From NCBI GenBank assembly GCA_026417195.1, contig JAOADS010000021.1:1-17612 (forward strand): a DNA stretch of 17,612 nt, given 5' to 3'. The notes below the pieces were generated by a model. The model did not search any database, was not told the origin of the DNA, and saw only the letters and a list, made by a program, of their open reading frames with translations. Position numbers and translations under genes: made by a program. Positions 1 to 7,321 of the stretch are shown here, one piece after another (position 1 is the first letter of the stretch; every line of letters begins with the position of its first letter). This DNA comes from Ignavibacteria bacterium (lineage in GTDB: Bacteria > Bacteroidota > Ignavibacteria > Tepidaquicellales > OLB5).

Positions 1-111
1 TGTGAAGTGATGAAAGCAAAAGATAAAGAAAGGATAATCATAACAATTAATGTAATTGTTATACTGATTTACTTCGCGGGGATGATTTATTTTTCCGGAC
101 TTGTGTGGTAG
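1..111 (+). CDS. C-terminal end of a small membrane protein (partial)
   Basis: Frame 1 is open from the window edge to a TAG at 109-111. It encodes a basic, polar stretch (MKAKDKER, from an ATG at 10) followed by one hydrophobic segment of about 20 residues (IIITINVIVILIYFAGMIYF) and a short tail ending GLVW. The reading frame is also open upstream of that ATG (Cys-Glu-Val), so this may be the tail of a larger protein or a complete 33-residue single-helix protein. I do not recognise a family. It points towards ftsX, with the repeat-rich spacer between the two convergent genes. Confidence 0.4.
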   Translation, partial: CEVMKAKDKERIIITINVIVILIYFAGMIYFSGLVW

Positions 112-141
112 GTGTGACAATGATTGTCCGGGATTTCCGTG

Positions 142-245
142 AAAGAATTGGAGGTCTCAGAATGACAATGGAATCAGAAAACGAGATACCCGCTTTCGCG
201 GGCATGACAATGTAACCTGTCATTCCCGAGAATGCGCGGATCTAA
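142..245. repeat. Left copy of a degenerate dispersed intergenic repeat
   Basis: This stretch has three blocks that recur at 510-637. AAAGAATTGGAGG..AATGACAATGGA (142-172) matches 607-637 at 29 of 31 bases. AGATACCCGCTTTCGCGGG.. (184-215) matches 533-564 at 28 of 32 and contains a 5-bp stem hairpin, CCCGC-TTTC-GCGGG (189-202). TGTCATTCCCG..GGATCTAA (218-245) has a shorter relative at 510-526. GAATGACA (160-167) and TGTCATTC (218-225) are inverted copies of one octamer. The style matches the small hairpin repeats scattered through intergenic DNA of many bacteria; genome copy number cannot be seen here. Confidence 0.65.
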
Positions 246-263
246 CAGTTGTAATGATCTTTT

Positions 264-438
264 GTTCTTCTTTTGCCTGCCCAAAAGAAGAACCAAGAAA
301 ACGGCACCCGATGAAAAACAGCTTGTTCAAAACCTCGCTTGCTAAAAATCCGGAAACTCGCCACGATGTAATCGTGGCTCAGACAGTCCGGATTTTCTTA
401 ACGCAAGCTCCGTTTTTCACTTAACGGCTGTTTTTCAT
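264..438. repeat. Structured element of nested inverted repeats
   Basis: A hairpin with a perfect 12-bp stem (GTTCTTCTTTTG 264-275, CAAAAGAAGAAC 282-293, loop CCTGCC) precedes four concentric inverted repeats. From outside to inside these are ATGAAAAACAGC (311-322) with GCTGTTTTTCAT (427-438), perfect over 12 bp; AAAA..GCTTGC (329-342) with GCAAGC..TTTT (403-416), imperfect; AAAATCCGGA (345-354) with TCCGGATTTT (387-396), perfect over 10 bp; and GCCACGAT (360-367) with ATCGTGGC (371-378), perfect over 8 bp with a 3-nt loop. There is no convincing reading frame. The design fits a non-autonomous mobile or repeated DNA element, or a long structured RNA. From memory, similar sequence occurs repeatedly in related genomes, but I cannot verify that. 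Confidence 0.7.
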
Positions 439-509
439 ATGGGATTAAGAGGATTAGTAGTTCAGATTCTTTTTTTATAATAACCGTTATCACTTCTTTT
501 TATATTCAA

Positions 510-637
510 TGTCATTCCGGATCTAAAAAATCAGATGCCCGCTTTTGCGGGTATGACAGTGTAAGTTTGATTGGTAACGTTCGTTTTGTTGTCAGTTTTT
601 TCACTTAAAGAATAGGAGGGCTCAGAATGACAATGGA
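510..637. repeat. Right copy of the degenerate dispersed repeat
   Basis: This is the partner of 142-245, on the other side of the nested-palindrome element. TGTCATTCCGGATCTAA (510-526) is a shortened form of 218-245, AGATGCCCGCTTTTGCGGG.. (533-564) differs from 184-215 at four positions, and the block at 607-637 differs from 142-172 at two. The hairpin stem is kept in both copies: only its loop changes (TTTC to TTTT). The order of blocks differs between the two sides, so this is not a simple tandem duplication. Confidence 0.65.
525..551 (-). terminator. Possible terminator of the symporter-propeller-ftsX operon
   Basis: Read on the minus strand downstream of ftsX, the repeat hairpin CCCGC-AAAA-GCGGG (551 to 538) is followed after seven bases by six T residues (530-525). 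The stem is short and the T run is not adjacent, so termination would be weak. It lies about 120 bp past the ftsX stop codon, and nothing better was seen between. Confidence 0.3.
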
Positions 638-671
638 TGATAAGACTGCGGCGGATATGGGAATATAGATT

Positions 672-1541
672 TTAGCTGAACTTAAGATGTTTCCTTATCG
701 AGAAGGCACTGCCGATTACACCGAGTAGTGAGCCGAAAACAATGAGCAATATGATAAATTTAGTATCTACTACAGAAAAACTGAAATCAGTATTTGTATA
801 TGTTGAGTAAAAATAACTGAGAAAAAGATGGAGGATCAGAACTGCAAGCAGACTTCCCGTGAAACCCTGAAACAATCCCTCCATAATGAAAGGAGTTCGT
901 ATAGTTTCTTTTGAGGCGCCTATAAGTTTCATTATGTTTATGGTTTCTTTTTTTGCTTCGATCATCAGTCTTATTGTATTACCTGCAAGGAAAACAGATG
1001 AGAATGCAATTACAACAAGAAGACTAAGATTGAGAAATACAAGAGAACGGGCATTTCTTTCTATTATCTCAAGATTCTTATGGGCATAAACTATATCATC
1101 TATACCTCTGAGTTTCTGAATTTCCGATTTTATTTTCTCTATCCTGTCAATAGTTTTATATTCGTCATAAAGACTGATTTTAAGAGAAGCAGGCAGGGGA
1201 TTGTAATCAAAAACGTCCAGGATATCCTCACCGAAGTCTTCCGCAAAAAATTTAGCAGCATCTTCTTTTGAAATATATGTTACATTTTTTACTCCGCCTA
1301 TTGTTTTTATCTCAGAAATTAGTCTGCTGATATCGCCTTGCGAGAGACCATCTGTCAGGTATGCATCTATTTCAACCTTATCTCTTATAAGTTTTAGTAA
1401 CTTGACAGAATTAATAGAAATAGTCAGATATATTCCAAGCAACAAAACAGCAATAGCGATTACTATAACTGAAGTGAATACCGCTGATTTAGCTGTTTTA
1501 AGGTATCTTATAAATTCTCTGAAATAGTATGAAGGATTCAT
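672..1541 (-). CDS. ftsX: FtsX-family cell-division ABC transporter permease
   Basis: FtsX is an inner-membrane protein that pairs with the ATPase FtsE and regulates peptidoglycan hydrolases at the division site. The 289-residue protein has the family layout: short cytoplasmic N-terminus, helix 1 (about 20-43), an extracytoplasmic domain (about 45-165) with the family's FFAEDFGEDIL..NPLPASL region (98-120), then three helices (about 166-188, 221-245, 260-283). The cytoplasmic loop KKETINIMKLIGASKETIR (197-215) is the coupling segment that contacts the ATPase. The ATG lies one base after the stop of the propeller gene, with no Shine-Dalgarno, so translation is probably coupled. It is last in a three-gene operon. 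ftsE is not adjacent and not in the window: the only ABC ATPase here is LolD-like. Confidence 0.9.
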   Translation of the reverse strand: MNPSYYFREFIRYLKTAKSAVFTSVIVIAIAVLLLGIYLTISINSVKLLKLIRDKVEIDAYLTDGLSQGDISRLISEIKTIGGVKNVTYISKEDAAKFFAEDFGEDILDVFDYNPLPASLKISLYDEYKTIDRIEKIKSEIQKLRGIDDIVYAHKNLEIIERNARSLVFLNLSLLVVIAFSSVFLAGNTIRLMIEAKKETINIMKLIGASKETIRTPFIMEGLFQGFTGSLLAVLILHLFLSYFYSTYTNTDFSFSVVDTKFIILLIVFGSLLGVIGSAFSIRKHLKFS

Positions 1542-1542
1542 T

Positions 1543-2772
1543 TTATCTGGTAAGGATCATTTTAGATGAGGTAAGAGTTTCAGGTGATTCAAGTGTAATA
1601 AAATATACTCCTGATGCAAGGTTTTCTCCGTTGAACCTATATGAATGTTCCCCTGAGTCGAAAAAAATGTTTTCAAATAACGTTCTTACTAATCTGCCGT
1701 TTATGTCATATATTTTCATTGAGAGTTTGCTTCTTTCCGGAGTTTCAAAAACAATAGTCGTTGAAGGGTTAAACGGGTTGGGACTTACATATCTTATTCC
1801 AAATGATGCGGGCACCTGAACGAAGTTTTCCTTAATAAACGTGATTCCACCGTTTGTTGTTTTAAGGACTATGTTTGTGCCTATTATGTATCCTACTGTA
1901 TCGTTAACAAAGTCTATAGACCAGAGTTCAAGTGTTGTTCCTGAAGGCTGTATGAGCCAGTTAATTCCACCGTTTGTGGTTTTTATTATTTTCCCAGACT
2001 GACCAACTGCAAAGGCAGTCATAGAGTTTAAAACATAGCAATCCCTGAGATATCTGTTATCATTGCTTGTCTGGAGAAACCAGTTAGTTCCTCCATTGGA
2101 TGTTTTTATTATCGTTTCGCCTCCAATGTAACCGGCTACAGCCCAGCCGGTATTATGATCTGCAAAGTGAACTGAATAAAGCGGAGTTGAAGCTGGTGTC
2201 GGCTGATGTATCCAGTTAGTTCCTCCGTTAATACTTTTTATAATTTTTGGTGAACTTGGCCCTCCTACGCACCAGCCGGTGTTTTCATCTATAAAAAATA
2301 TCGAGAACATTTTGTTTGGAAGTCCGCTTGGAACTGATATCCATTTAATTCCTCCGTTTGTGGTTTTTAAAATTACCTCATTGGTGAAATCTCCTCCGCA
2401 TATCCAGCCAGTATTTTCATTTATAAAGAAAACATCGTTCAGCCTGTCAGGGACTCCGGAGGACTGAGTAAAGAAGTTAGAACCTCCGTTTGTAGTTTTG
2501 ATTATAGAGCCCGGATATCCGACAATCCAGCCGGTAAAGTTATTTATGAAAAATATACCTGTAAGGTTACCTGAAGTGATTGATGACCAGTTGTATCCGC
2601 CATTGGTTGTTTTTCTTGTAATTCCGTTATCTGTTGAATAACCTGTATTCTCACTTGGGAAGTGGACAGCTGTGTTTCCCTGATTGGAGATTATCATCCA
2701 CTGAGAGTTACTTGGAAACTGAGTAATAAGAAAAGATAAAACAAAAGCAAACTTTCTTATTTGACGTTCCAT
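1543..2772 (-). CDS. Secreted YCF48/BNR-type beta-propeller with T9SS sorting domain
   Basis: This is a predicted exported protein of 409 residues. A signal peptide (about 1-24) precedes seven repeats of 38-44 residues, each with the motif K-T/S-T/I/S-N-G-G, starting at residues 54, 92, 136, 179, 223, 264 and 304. Several repeats carry the companion motif N/H-T-G-W (for example 120-123 and 207-210). Seven such units fit a seven-bladed beta-propeller of the YCF48/BNR type. The last 80 residues (about 328-409) are a type A T9SS sorting domain, with SPNPFNPSTTI, MKIYDINGRLVRTL and LASGVYFITL, which directs secretion through the type IX system and surface attachment. The start overlaps the end of the symporter gene by 16 bp and its stop is one base before ftsX. 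Ligand and function are unknown; many such proteins occur per genome in Ignavibacteria-like bacteria. Confidence 0.85.
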   Translation of the reverse strand: MERQIRKFAFVLSFLITQFPSNSQWMIISNQGNTAVHFPSENTGYSTDNGITRKTTNGGYNWSSITSGNLTGIFFINNFTGWIVGYPGSIIKTTNGGSNFFTQSSGVPDRLNDVFFINENTGWICGGDFTNEVILKTTNGGIKWISVPSGLPNKMFSIFFIDENTGWCVGGPSSPKIIKSINGGTNWIHQPTPASTPLYSVHFADHNTGWAVAGYIGGETIIKTSNGGTNWFLQTSNDNRYLRDCYVLNSMTAFAVGQSGKIIKTTNGGINWLIQPSGTTLELWSIDFVNDTVGYIIGTNIVLKTTNGGITFIKENFVQVPASFGIRYVSPNPFNPSTTIVFETPERSKLSMKIYDINGRLVRTLFENIFFDSGEHSYRFNGENLASGVYFITLESPETLTSSKMILTR

Positions 2773-4517
2773 CCGAGATATTTCGTGTGTTTAAGTATGA
2801 TCCAGCCGGCTAATAACGCAATTAAGACGTAAATCAAAGCTGACAGATATTGTCCAAAGATTAATTTTCCGATGCCAAATAAAAATGAGTAAACCATAAT
2901 TATTCCGCATATCCAGTCAGCAAGGAGTATTATATATCCTTTGTCAGCTGTTACGTCAGTTATTTTCTCTGAGAATTTCTTCCAGCCCCAGCCTCCGGGA
3001 TGTACTTTCCTGTAGAATTCCGTGAGTTTTATCTCGTCAACCGGTTTGGTGAGAAAGGTTGCCGCTAGCCAGCTTATTGTTGTAACAGGTACAATTACGA
3101 ACAGTGTATCCGGGAATTTAATCTCAAATTTTCCAAAATAAAGAAATCCGTAAACAATGAACGGTGTGAATGTAGCAACTATTTCTGATATTGCATTAAT
3201 TCTCCACCAGTACCATCTTAAAATTAAAACCAGTCCAAGCCCTGCACCACATTCTAAAACGAATGCCCATACACCGGATATTGTAGTCATGATTCCGGTG
3301 ATCGCTACGGATATAAACATAAAAACAATTGTCATAATCCTTGATACGAGAACGTATGATTTTTCAGTTTCACCTGTTGATATGAATCTCCTGTAGAAAT
3401 CATTTACGAAATAAGATGTCCCCCAGTTAAGGTGAGTAGAAATTGTTGACATGTATGCTCCGAAGAATGCTGCAAGCAGAAGTCCTTTAAGTCCGGGTGG
3501 CAGAAAGTCATTCATAGCTTTTACGAATCCCAGTTCCTTTTCGTCTGCTGATAGCCCGGGGTAAAGCACCAGTGCGCATAGACCTACAATGATCCAGGGC
3601 CAGGGGCGAATACAGTAGTGGGCTACCTGAAAGAATAATGTTGCAAGCAGTGAGTTTTTTTCATCTTTGGCGGACATTATTCTCTGAGCTATATAGCCGC
3701 CGCCGCCCGGTTCCGCACCCGGATACCAGCTTGCCCACCACTGAATTCCCACGAAAGCCAGAAATGATGAAACGCTTAACATCAGAATTCCCGAAGTTTC
3801 AGAGACTGAGCTTCCAGCTATCTCAGGAGTAAATTTTAAAGCCCAGTCCGGAAGTTTTGATTCAAGTCCGCTTATTCCTCCTATCTGAGGTGAGTTTACT
3901 ACTATGACTGCAAGCACTATACATCCTGTCATTGCAAGTATAAACTGAAATGCATCTGTTACTGCGATTCCCCATAAACCAGACAAAGCTGAATAAAATG
4001 CAGTAATCAACATTGCAAGACCTAAAAACCAGATTACATTATTCTCGTTTACATATTCAGGGAACATACCAAGCAGGATTTTCCCCATAGCGAGATTAAC
4101 CCATCCCATAATAATGCAATTCATAAATATCCCTAAATATATTGCTTTAAAACCTCTCAGGAAGGATGCAGCTTTGCCAGAGTATCTCATTTCTATAAAT
4201 TCAATGTCTGTTAATATACCGGCTCTTCTCCAGAGTTTTGCAAAGAAGAAGACAGTTAACATACCTCCAATAAGCATGTTCCACCAGATCCAGTTTCCAG
4301 CTATACCGTTTTTACCAACCAGCCCGGCTACTGCAAGCGGAGTGTCTGCAGCAAATGTAGTTGCGACCATGGATAAACCGGCAAGCCACCACGGGAGTTT
4401 CCTTCCGGAGAGGAAGTAGTTTTCTATATTTCCACCGGCTCTCCTGAAGAAATATAAACCTATAGTTATGCTTAATGAGAAATATAATCCAATGATAATC
4501 CAGTCTAATAAGTTCAT
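2757..4517 (-). CDS. Sodium:solute symporter (SSS) family transporter
   Basis: This is a multi-pass inner-membrane protein of about 586 residues and more than a dozen hydrophobic segments. The N-terminal region shows the SSS pattern: first helix (LLDWIIIGLYFSLSITIGLY), then NIENYFLSGRKLPWWLAG and GLSMVATTFAADTPLAVAG, where the family binds sodium and substrate. Members couple sodium entry to uptake of sugars, amino acids, nucleosides or other solutes; the substrate cannot be read from this sequence. I start it at the ATG 4517-4515 rather than the TTG immediately before it (4520-4518), because ATG is the stronger codon and nothing is gained upstream. It leads the operon, 26 bases from a promoter-like -7 box, and its 3' end overlaps the propeller gene by 16 bp. 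Confidence 0.88.
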   Translation of the reverse strand: MNLLDWIIIGLYFSLSITIGLYFFRRAGGNIENYFLSGRKLPWWLAGLSMVATTFAADTPLAVAGLVGKNGIAGNWIWWNMLIGGMLTVFFFAKLWRRAGILTDIEFIEMRYSGKAASFLRGFKAIYLGIFMNCIIMGWVNLAMGKILLGMFPEYVNENNVIWFLGLAMLITAFYSALSGLWGIAVTDAFQFILAMTGCIVLAVIVVNSPQIGGISGLESKLPDWALKFTPEIAGSSVSETSGILMLSVSSFLAFVGIQWWASWYPGAEPGGGGYIAQRIMSAKDEKNSLLATLFFQVAHYCIRPWPWIIVGLCALVLYPGLSADEKELGFVKAMNDFLPPGLKGLLLAAFFGAYMSTISTHLNWGTSYFVNDFYRRFISTGETEKSYVLVSRIMTIVFMFISVAITGIMTTISGVWAFVLECGAGLGLVLILRWYWWRINAISEIVATFTPFIVYGFLYFGKFEIKFPDTLFVIVPVTTISWLAATFLTKPVDEIKLTEFYRKVHPGGWGWKKFSEKITDVTADKGYIILLADWICGIIMVYSFLFGIGKLIFGQYLSALIYVLIALLAGWIILKHTKYLGWNVK

Positions 4518-4542
4518 CAAGATTTAATATGTTTAATGAAAA

Positions 4543-4574
4543 CAAAGATATAATAAAGCGATTATAATAGCAAT
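4543..4574 (-). promoter_or_regulatory. Bacteroidota-type promoter for the symporter operon
   Basis: On the minus strand, ATTG (4574-4571) is followed after exactly 20 bases by TATCTTTG (4550-4543). The second box fits the Bacteroidota -7 consensus TAnnTTTG at every defined position, and the first keeps the TTG core of the -33 box. Transcription would start near 4537, leaving a leader of about 20 nt before the symporter ATG. I found no equally good pair on the plus strand of the 178-bp divergent spacer (4518-4695) for the GWxTD gene. Confidence 0.55.
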
Positions 4575-4695
4575 TTTAAAAAAGTTGAGTTAAAGCTTAA
4601 ATGAAAATTAAGCATTGATGACTGCATATGTATTAATTTTTTCCATTTACATACTGTTAATTATGAATTAAATTGAGTTAAATCACTGCACATCA

Positions 4696-5961
4696 ATGAA
4701 AATTTTATCAGGATTTATTCTTTTAACCGTTCTTTTGACCGACATATCTCTTGGTCAGCAAACCAGAGAGAAGCAATTCTTTAATTACGATATTCTTAAT
4801 TTCTATTCTGACGAAGGCACTAATTCCCGTATTGATGTCTATATTTCAGTACCTCTTATGAATTTAGAGTTTAAACGTTCGAAGAGCGATAAATCGAGTT
4901 ATATCTCAAAACTTGATATTAATATAGATATCTTCGATGATAAAGGCCAGAAGGTATTCAGTAATGTTTCCAAAGAGGAGGTAATTACCAAAACGGTGAA
5001 ACAGGAATATCTTTCCGTGAGTTCACAGTTGTTCACCAAAAATATTTTTCTTAAGCCGGGTAAGTATAAGTTTGACATATCATTATTTGAGCTATCCACC
5101 AAGAAAAAATATGAAGAGTCACGTTCAGTTGATGTGGAAGATTTCAGGGCAAATCCTTTATCCATAAGTGATGTGATGATAGTTTCGAAAATGTCTCTTG
5201 AAGGTTCAAAGAGAACAATAACCCCTGAACCTTCAAGAAATACCGGCGGGCTGGATACTTTTTATTTATTCTGCTATGTTTACAACTTTTCGGGCGATAA
5301 ACAGATAACTGTTGACATATCAATTTTAAATCCGGAAAGCAATGAGATATTTTCAAAAAGAGAAATGATAAATTCCTCAGGGAATTTACAGAATCAGATT
5401 TTTGTTACTGTTCCGGCAAATGACTTCCCTTACGGAAAGTTTACAATAGACCTTAAAGCATCAGGTGAAAATATAACAGCTACTTCCAAATCGCAATTTG
5501 AAAATTATAATCCGGATTTACCATTTTCAACTGATAATATTGATGAACTGATAGATCAGCTTCAATATGCAGCAAGTGATGATGAAATTAAATATATACG
5601 AAAAGGTAAGGATGAGGCAGAGAAATTAAAACGATTCCTTGATTTCTGGAAAAAGCAGGACCCTTCACCCAACACTAAAAAAAACGAGGCAATGAATGAT
5701 TATTACAGAAGAGTAATAATAGCCAATAAGCTCTTTTCAACCAAGTATACCAAGGGCTGGAGAACGGACATGGGAATGGTTTATATAATTTTCGGCGAAC
5801 CTTCAAATGTAAGCAGACACCCTTATGAGATGGACTCCAAACCTTACGAAATATGGGATTATTATAATTTAAACCGGAGTTTTGTATTTGTTGATAACTC
5901 AGGATTCGGAGACTATAAACTTGTAACTCCCATATGGGAAATTTACCGCTTCAATTATTAA
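4696..5961 (+). CDS. GWxTD domain-containing exported protein
   Basis: A signal peptide (1-20, ISLG before QQTREK) starts this 421-residue protein. Residues about 30-270 are beta-rich, with alternating hydrophobic strands and two similar segments (about 45-150 and 155-270) that could be tandem Ig-like sandwich domains. The C-terminal part (about 280-421) is the GWxTD domain, named from GWRTD at 354-358, followed by MGMVYIIFGEPSNV and an aromatic ending (PYEIWDYY..WEIYRFNY). The domain is known from Ignavibacteria, Chlorobi, Gemmatimonadetes, Acidobacteria and relatives; its function is not established. It begins the long plus-strand gene run, 31 bp before the phosphorylase ATG, diverging from the symporter operon. 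No Shine-Dalgarno is visible; the ATG is chosen because the signal peptide begins there. Confidence 0.82.
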   Translation: MKILSGFILLTVLLTDISLGQQTREKQFFNYDILNFYSDEGTNSRIDVYISVPLMNLEFKRSKSDKSSYISKLDINIDIFDDKGQKVFSNVSKEEVITKTVKQEYLSVSSQLFTKNIFLKPGKYKFDISLFELSTKKKYEESRSVDVEDFRANPLSISDVMIVSKMSLEGSKRTITPEPSRNTGGLDTFYLFCYVYNFSGDKQITVDISILNPESNEIFSKREMINSSGNLQNQIFVTVPANDFPYGKFTIDLKASGENITATSKSQFENYNPDLPFSTDNIDELIDQLQYAASDDEIKYIRKGKDEAEKLKRFLDFWKKQDPSPNTKKNEAMNDYYRRVIIANKLFSTKYTKGWRTDMGMVYIIFGEPSNVSRHPYEMDSKPYEIWDYYNLNRSFVFVDNSGFGDYKLVTPIWEIYRFNY

Positions 5962-5992
5962 TTCCCGAGATTTCTGATTTAAGAAATTGCTG

Positions 5993-7321
5993 ATGAACCC
6001 TGTTGAGATAATAAGAAAGAAAAGAGACGGATACGAATTGTCTGAATATGAGATAAAAAACTTCATCAGGGGATATGTAAACGGCGAAGTGTCTGATTAT
6101 CAGATGTCTGCTTTGCTTATGGCTATATATTTCAGAGGTCTGGGGAATGAAGAAACGAAATTTCTTACAGAGGCATATATTGAATCCGGCAGAAAACTCA
6201 ATCTTTCCAAACTAAACAAACCTAAAGTTGACAAGCATTCAACCGGCGGAGTGGGTGACAAAACTTCTCTTATACTTGCTCCTCTTGTAGCATGCTTTGA
6301 CGTGATTGTTCCTATGATTTCGGGAAGAGGGCTGGGACATACTGGAGGCACTCTTGACAAACTGGAATCCATACCCGGATTCAGAACAGATCTGTCGGCT
6401 GATGAATTTATCAAAAACCTTGAAAGTATTAATGTTTGTATGATAGGGCAGACAGATGAACTAACGCCGGCTGACAGGAAGATTTATGCTTTGAGAGACG
6501 TTACAGGCACAGTTGAGAATATATCCTTAATTACAGCCAGTATAGCAAGCAAAAAAATAGCAGAGGGAACGGAAGCAGTTGTTTATGACATAAAATGCGG
6601 AAGCGGCGCAAACCTGTCTGAAGATAAGCTTGACGAGCTTGCACGTAATCTGATAAGAACTTCAAATGAATTTGGTCAGAAAGCACTTGCTGTGATAACT
6701 GACATGGACTCACCTTTGGGATATTCTGTTGGTAACTGGGTTGAGGTTAAAGAATGTGTGGAGATAATGAATCCCAAATTACCTGTTACAGGTCTTTCTC
6801 TGGATTTACTTGAAGTTACTTTATTCCTTGCAGGTGCTATGCTTCATTTAGCCGGAGAAGCACAAAGCATAGAAGATGGTATAAAATGGTCAGGGGATAA
6901 GCTTTTAAGCGGTGAAGTTTTCAGTAAGTTTTGTGAAATGGTTAAGCTTCAGGGAGGCGATGTGGAATATATTCATGACTTAAATATTTATCCTTCATCT
7001 GAGTACAGCAGAACTATTTGTGCAGATTCTGACGGATATCTGGCAAGGCTTGATGCACTTTCTTTTGGGAAGGCTGCAGTGGAACTGGGTTGTGGGAGGA
7101 AAAAGACTGATGATACCGTTGATCATAAAGCGGGAATTTTAATCAGAAAGAAACCGGGCTATGAAGTTAAAAAGGGTGATGTAATAAGTGAGATTTATGG
7201 TTCGTCAGAGGATAAGCTGGACATTGCTCAAAGATTACTGAATGAGGGAATTGGGATCAGTCCAAATCCGGTTAGTTTCAAAAGCAAAATTCTGAAAGTG
7301 ATTGATAGTAAGGATATTTAA
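5993..7321 (+). CDS. pdp: Pyrimidine-nucleoside (thymidine) phosphorylase
   Basis: This cytoplasmic salvage enzyme splits thymidine, uridine or deoxyuridine with phosphate into free base and (deoxy)ribose 1-phosphate. The 442-residue protein covers the whole family length. It starts MNPVEIIRKKRDGYELS as in other members, which is why I use the ATG at 5993 and not the TTG two codons upstream. Visible hallmarks are KHSTGGVGDKTSLILAP (81-97, phosphate binding), the family signature SGRGLGHTGGTLDKLESIPG (110-129), and catalytic-site residues R168, S183 and K187, at the positions known for the Geobacillus enzyme. The helical N-terminal domain, central alpha/beta domain and C-terminal domain are all present. 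Its 3' end overlaps the nuclease gene by 20 bp. Whether it prefers thymidine or accepts uridine cannot be decided from sequence. Confidence 0.95.
   Translation: MNPVEIIRKKRDGYELSEYEIKNFIRGYVNGEVSDYQMSALLMAIYFRGLGNEETKFLTEAYIESGRKLNLSKLNKPKVDKHSTGGVGDKTSLILAPLVACFDVIVPMISGRGLGHTGGTLDKLESIPGFRTDLSADEFIKNLESINVCMIGQTDELTPADRKIYALRDVTGTVENISLITASIASKKIAEGTEAVVYDIKCGSGANLSEDKLDELARNLIRTSNEFGQKALAVITDMDSPLGYSVGNWVEVKECVEIMNPKLPVTGLSLDLLEVTLFLAGAMLHLAGEAQSIEDGIKWSGDKLLSGEVFSKFCEMVKLQGGDVEYIHDLNIYPSSEYSRTICADSDGYLARLDALSFGKAAVELGCGRKKTDDTVDHKAGILIRKKPGYEVKKGDVISEIYGSSEDKLDIAQRLLNEGIGISPNPVSFKSKILKVIDSKDI

Noticed and set aside
886..1271. Plus-strand open frames opposite ftsX
   Set aside because: They lie antisense to a well-supported ftsX frame and encode low-complexity hydrophobic peptides with no start signal; the same holds for other antisense frames inside genes, such as 10060-10542 and 14515-14904.
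1830..2640. Regular DNA repeats (complement of AAAACxACxAAyGGAGG) about 115-135 bp apart, superficially array-like
   Set aside because: They encode the K-T-T-N-G-G motif of successive propeller blades in one continuous reading frame, so they are protein repeats, not CRISPR or regulatory DNA.
4601..4695. Plus-strand promoter for the GWxTD gene
   Set aside because: Boxes such as TAATTTTT (4634-4641) and TAAATTGA (4669-4676) lack a TTG core about 20 bases upstream, so none was good enough to annotate.
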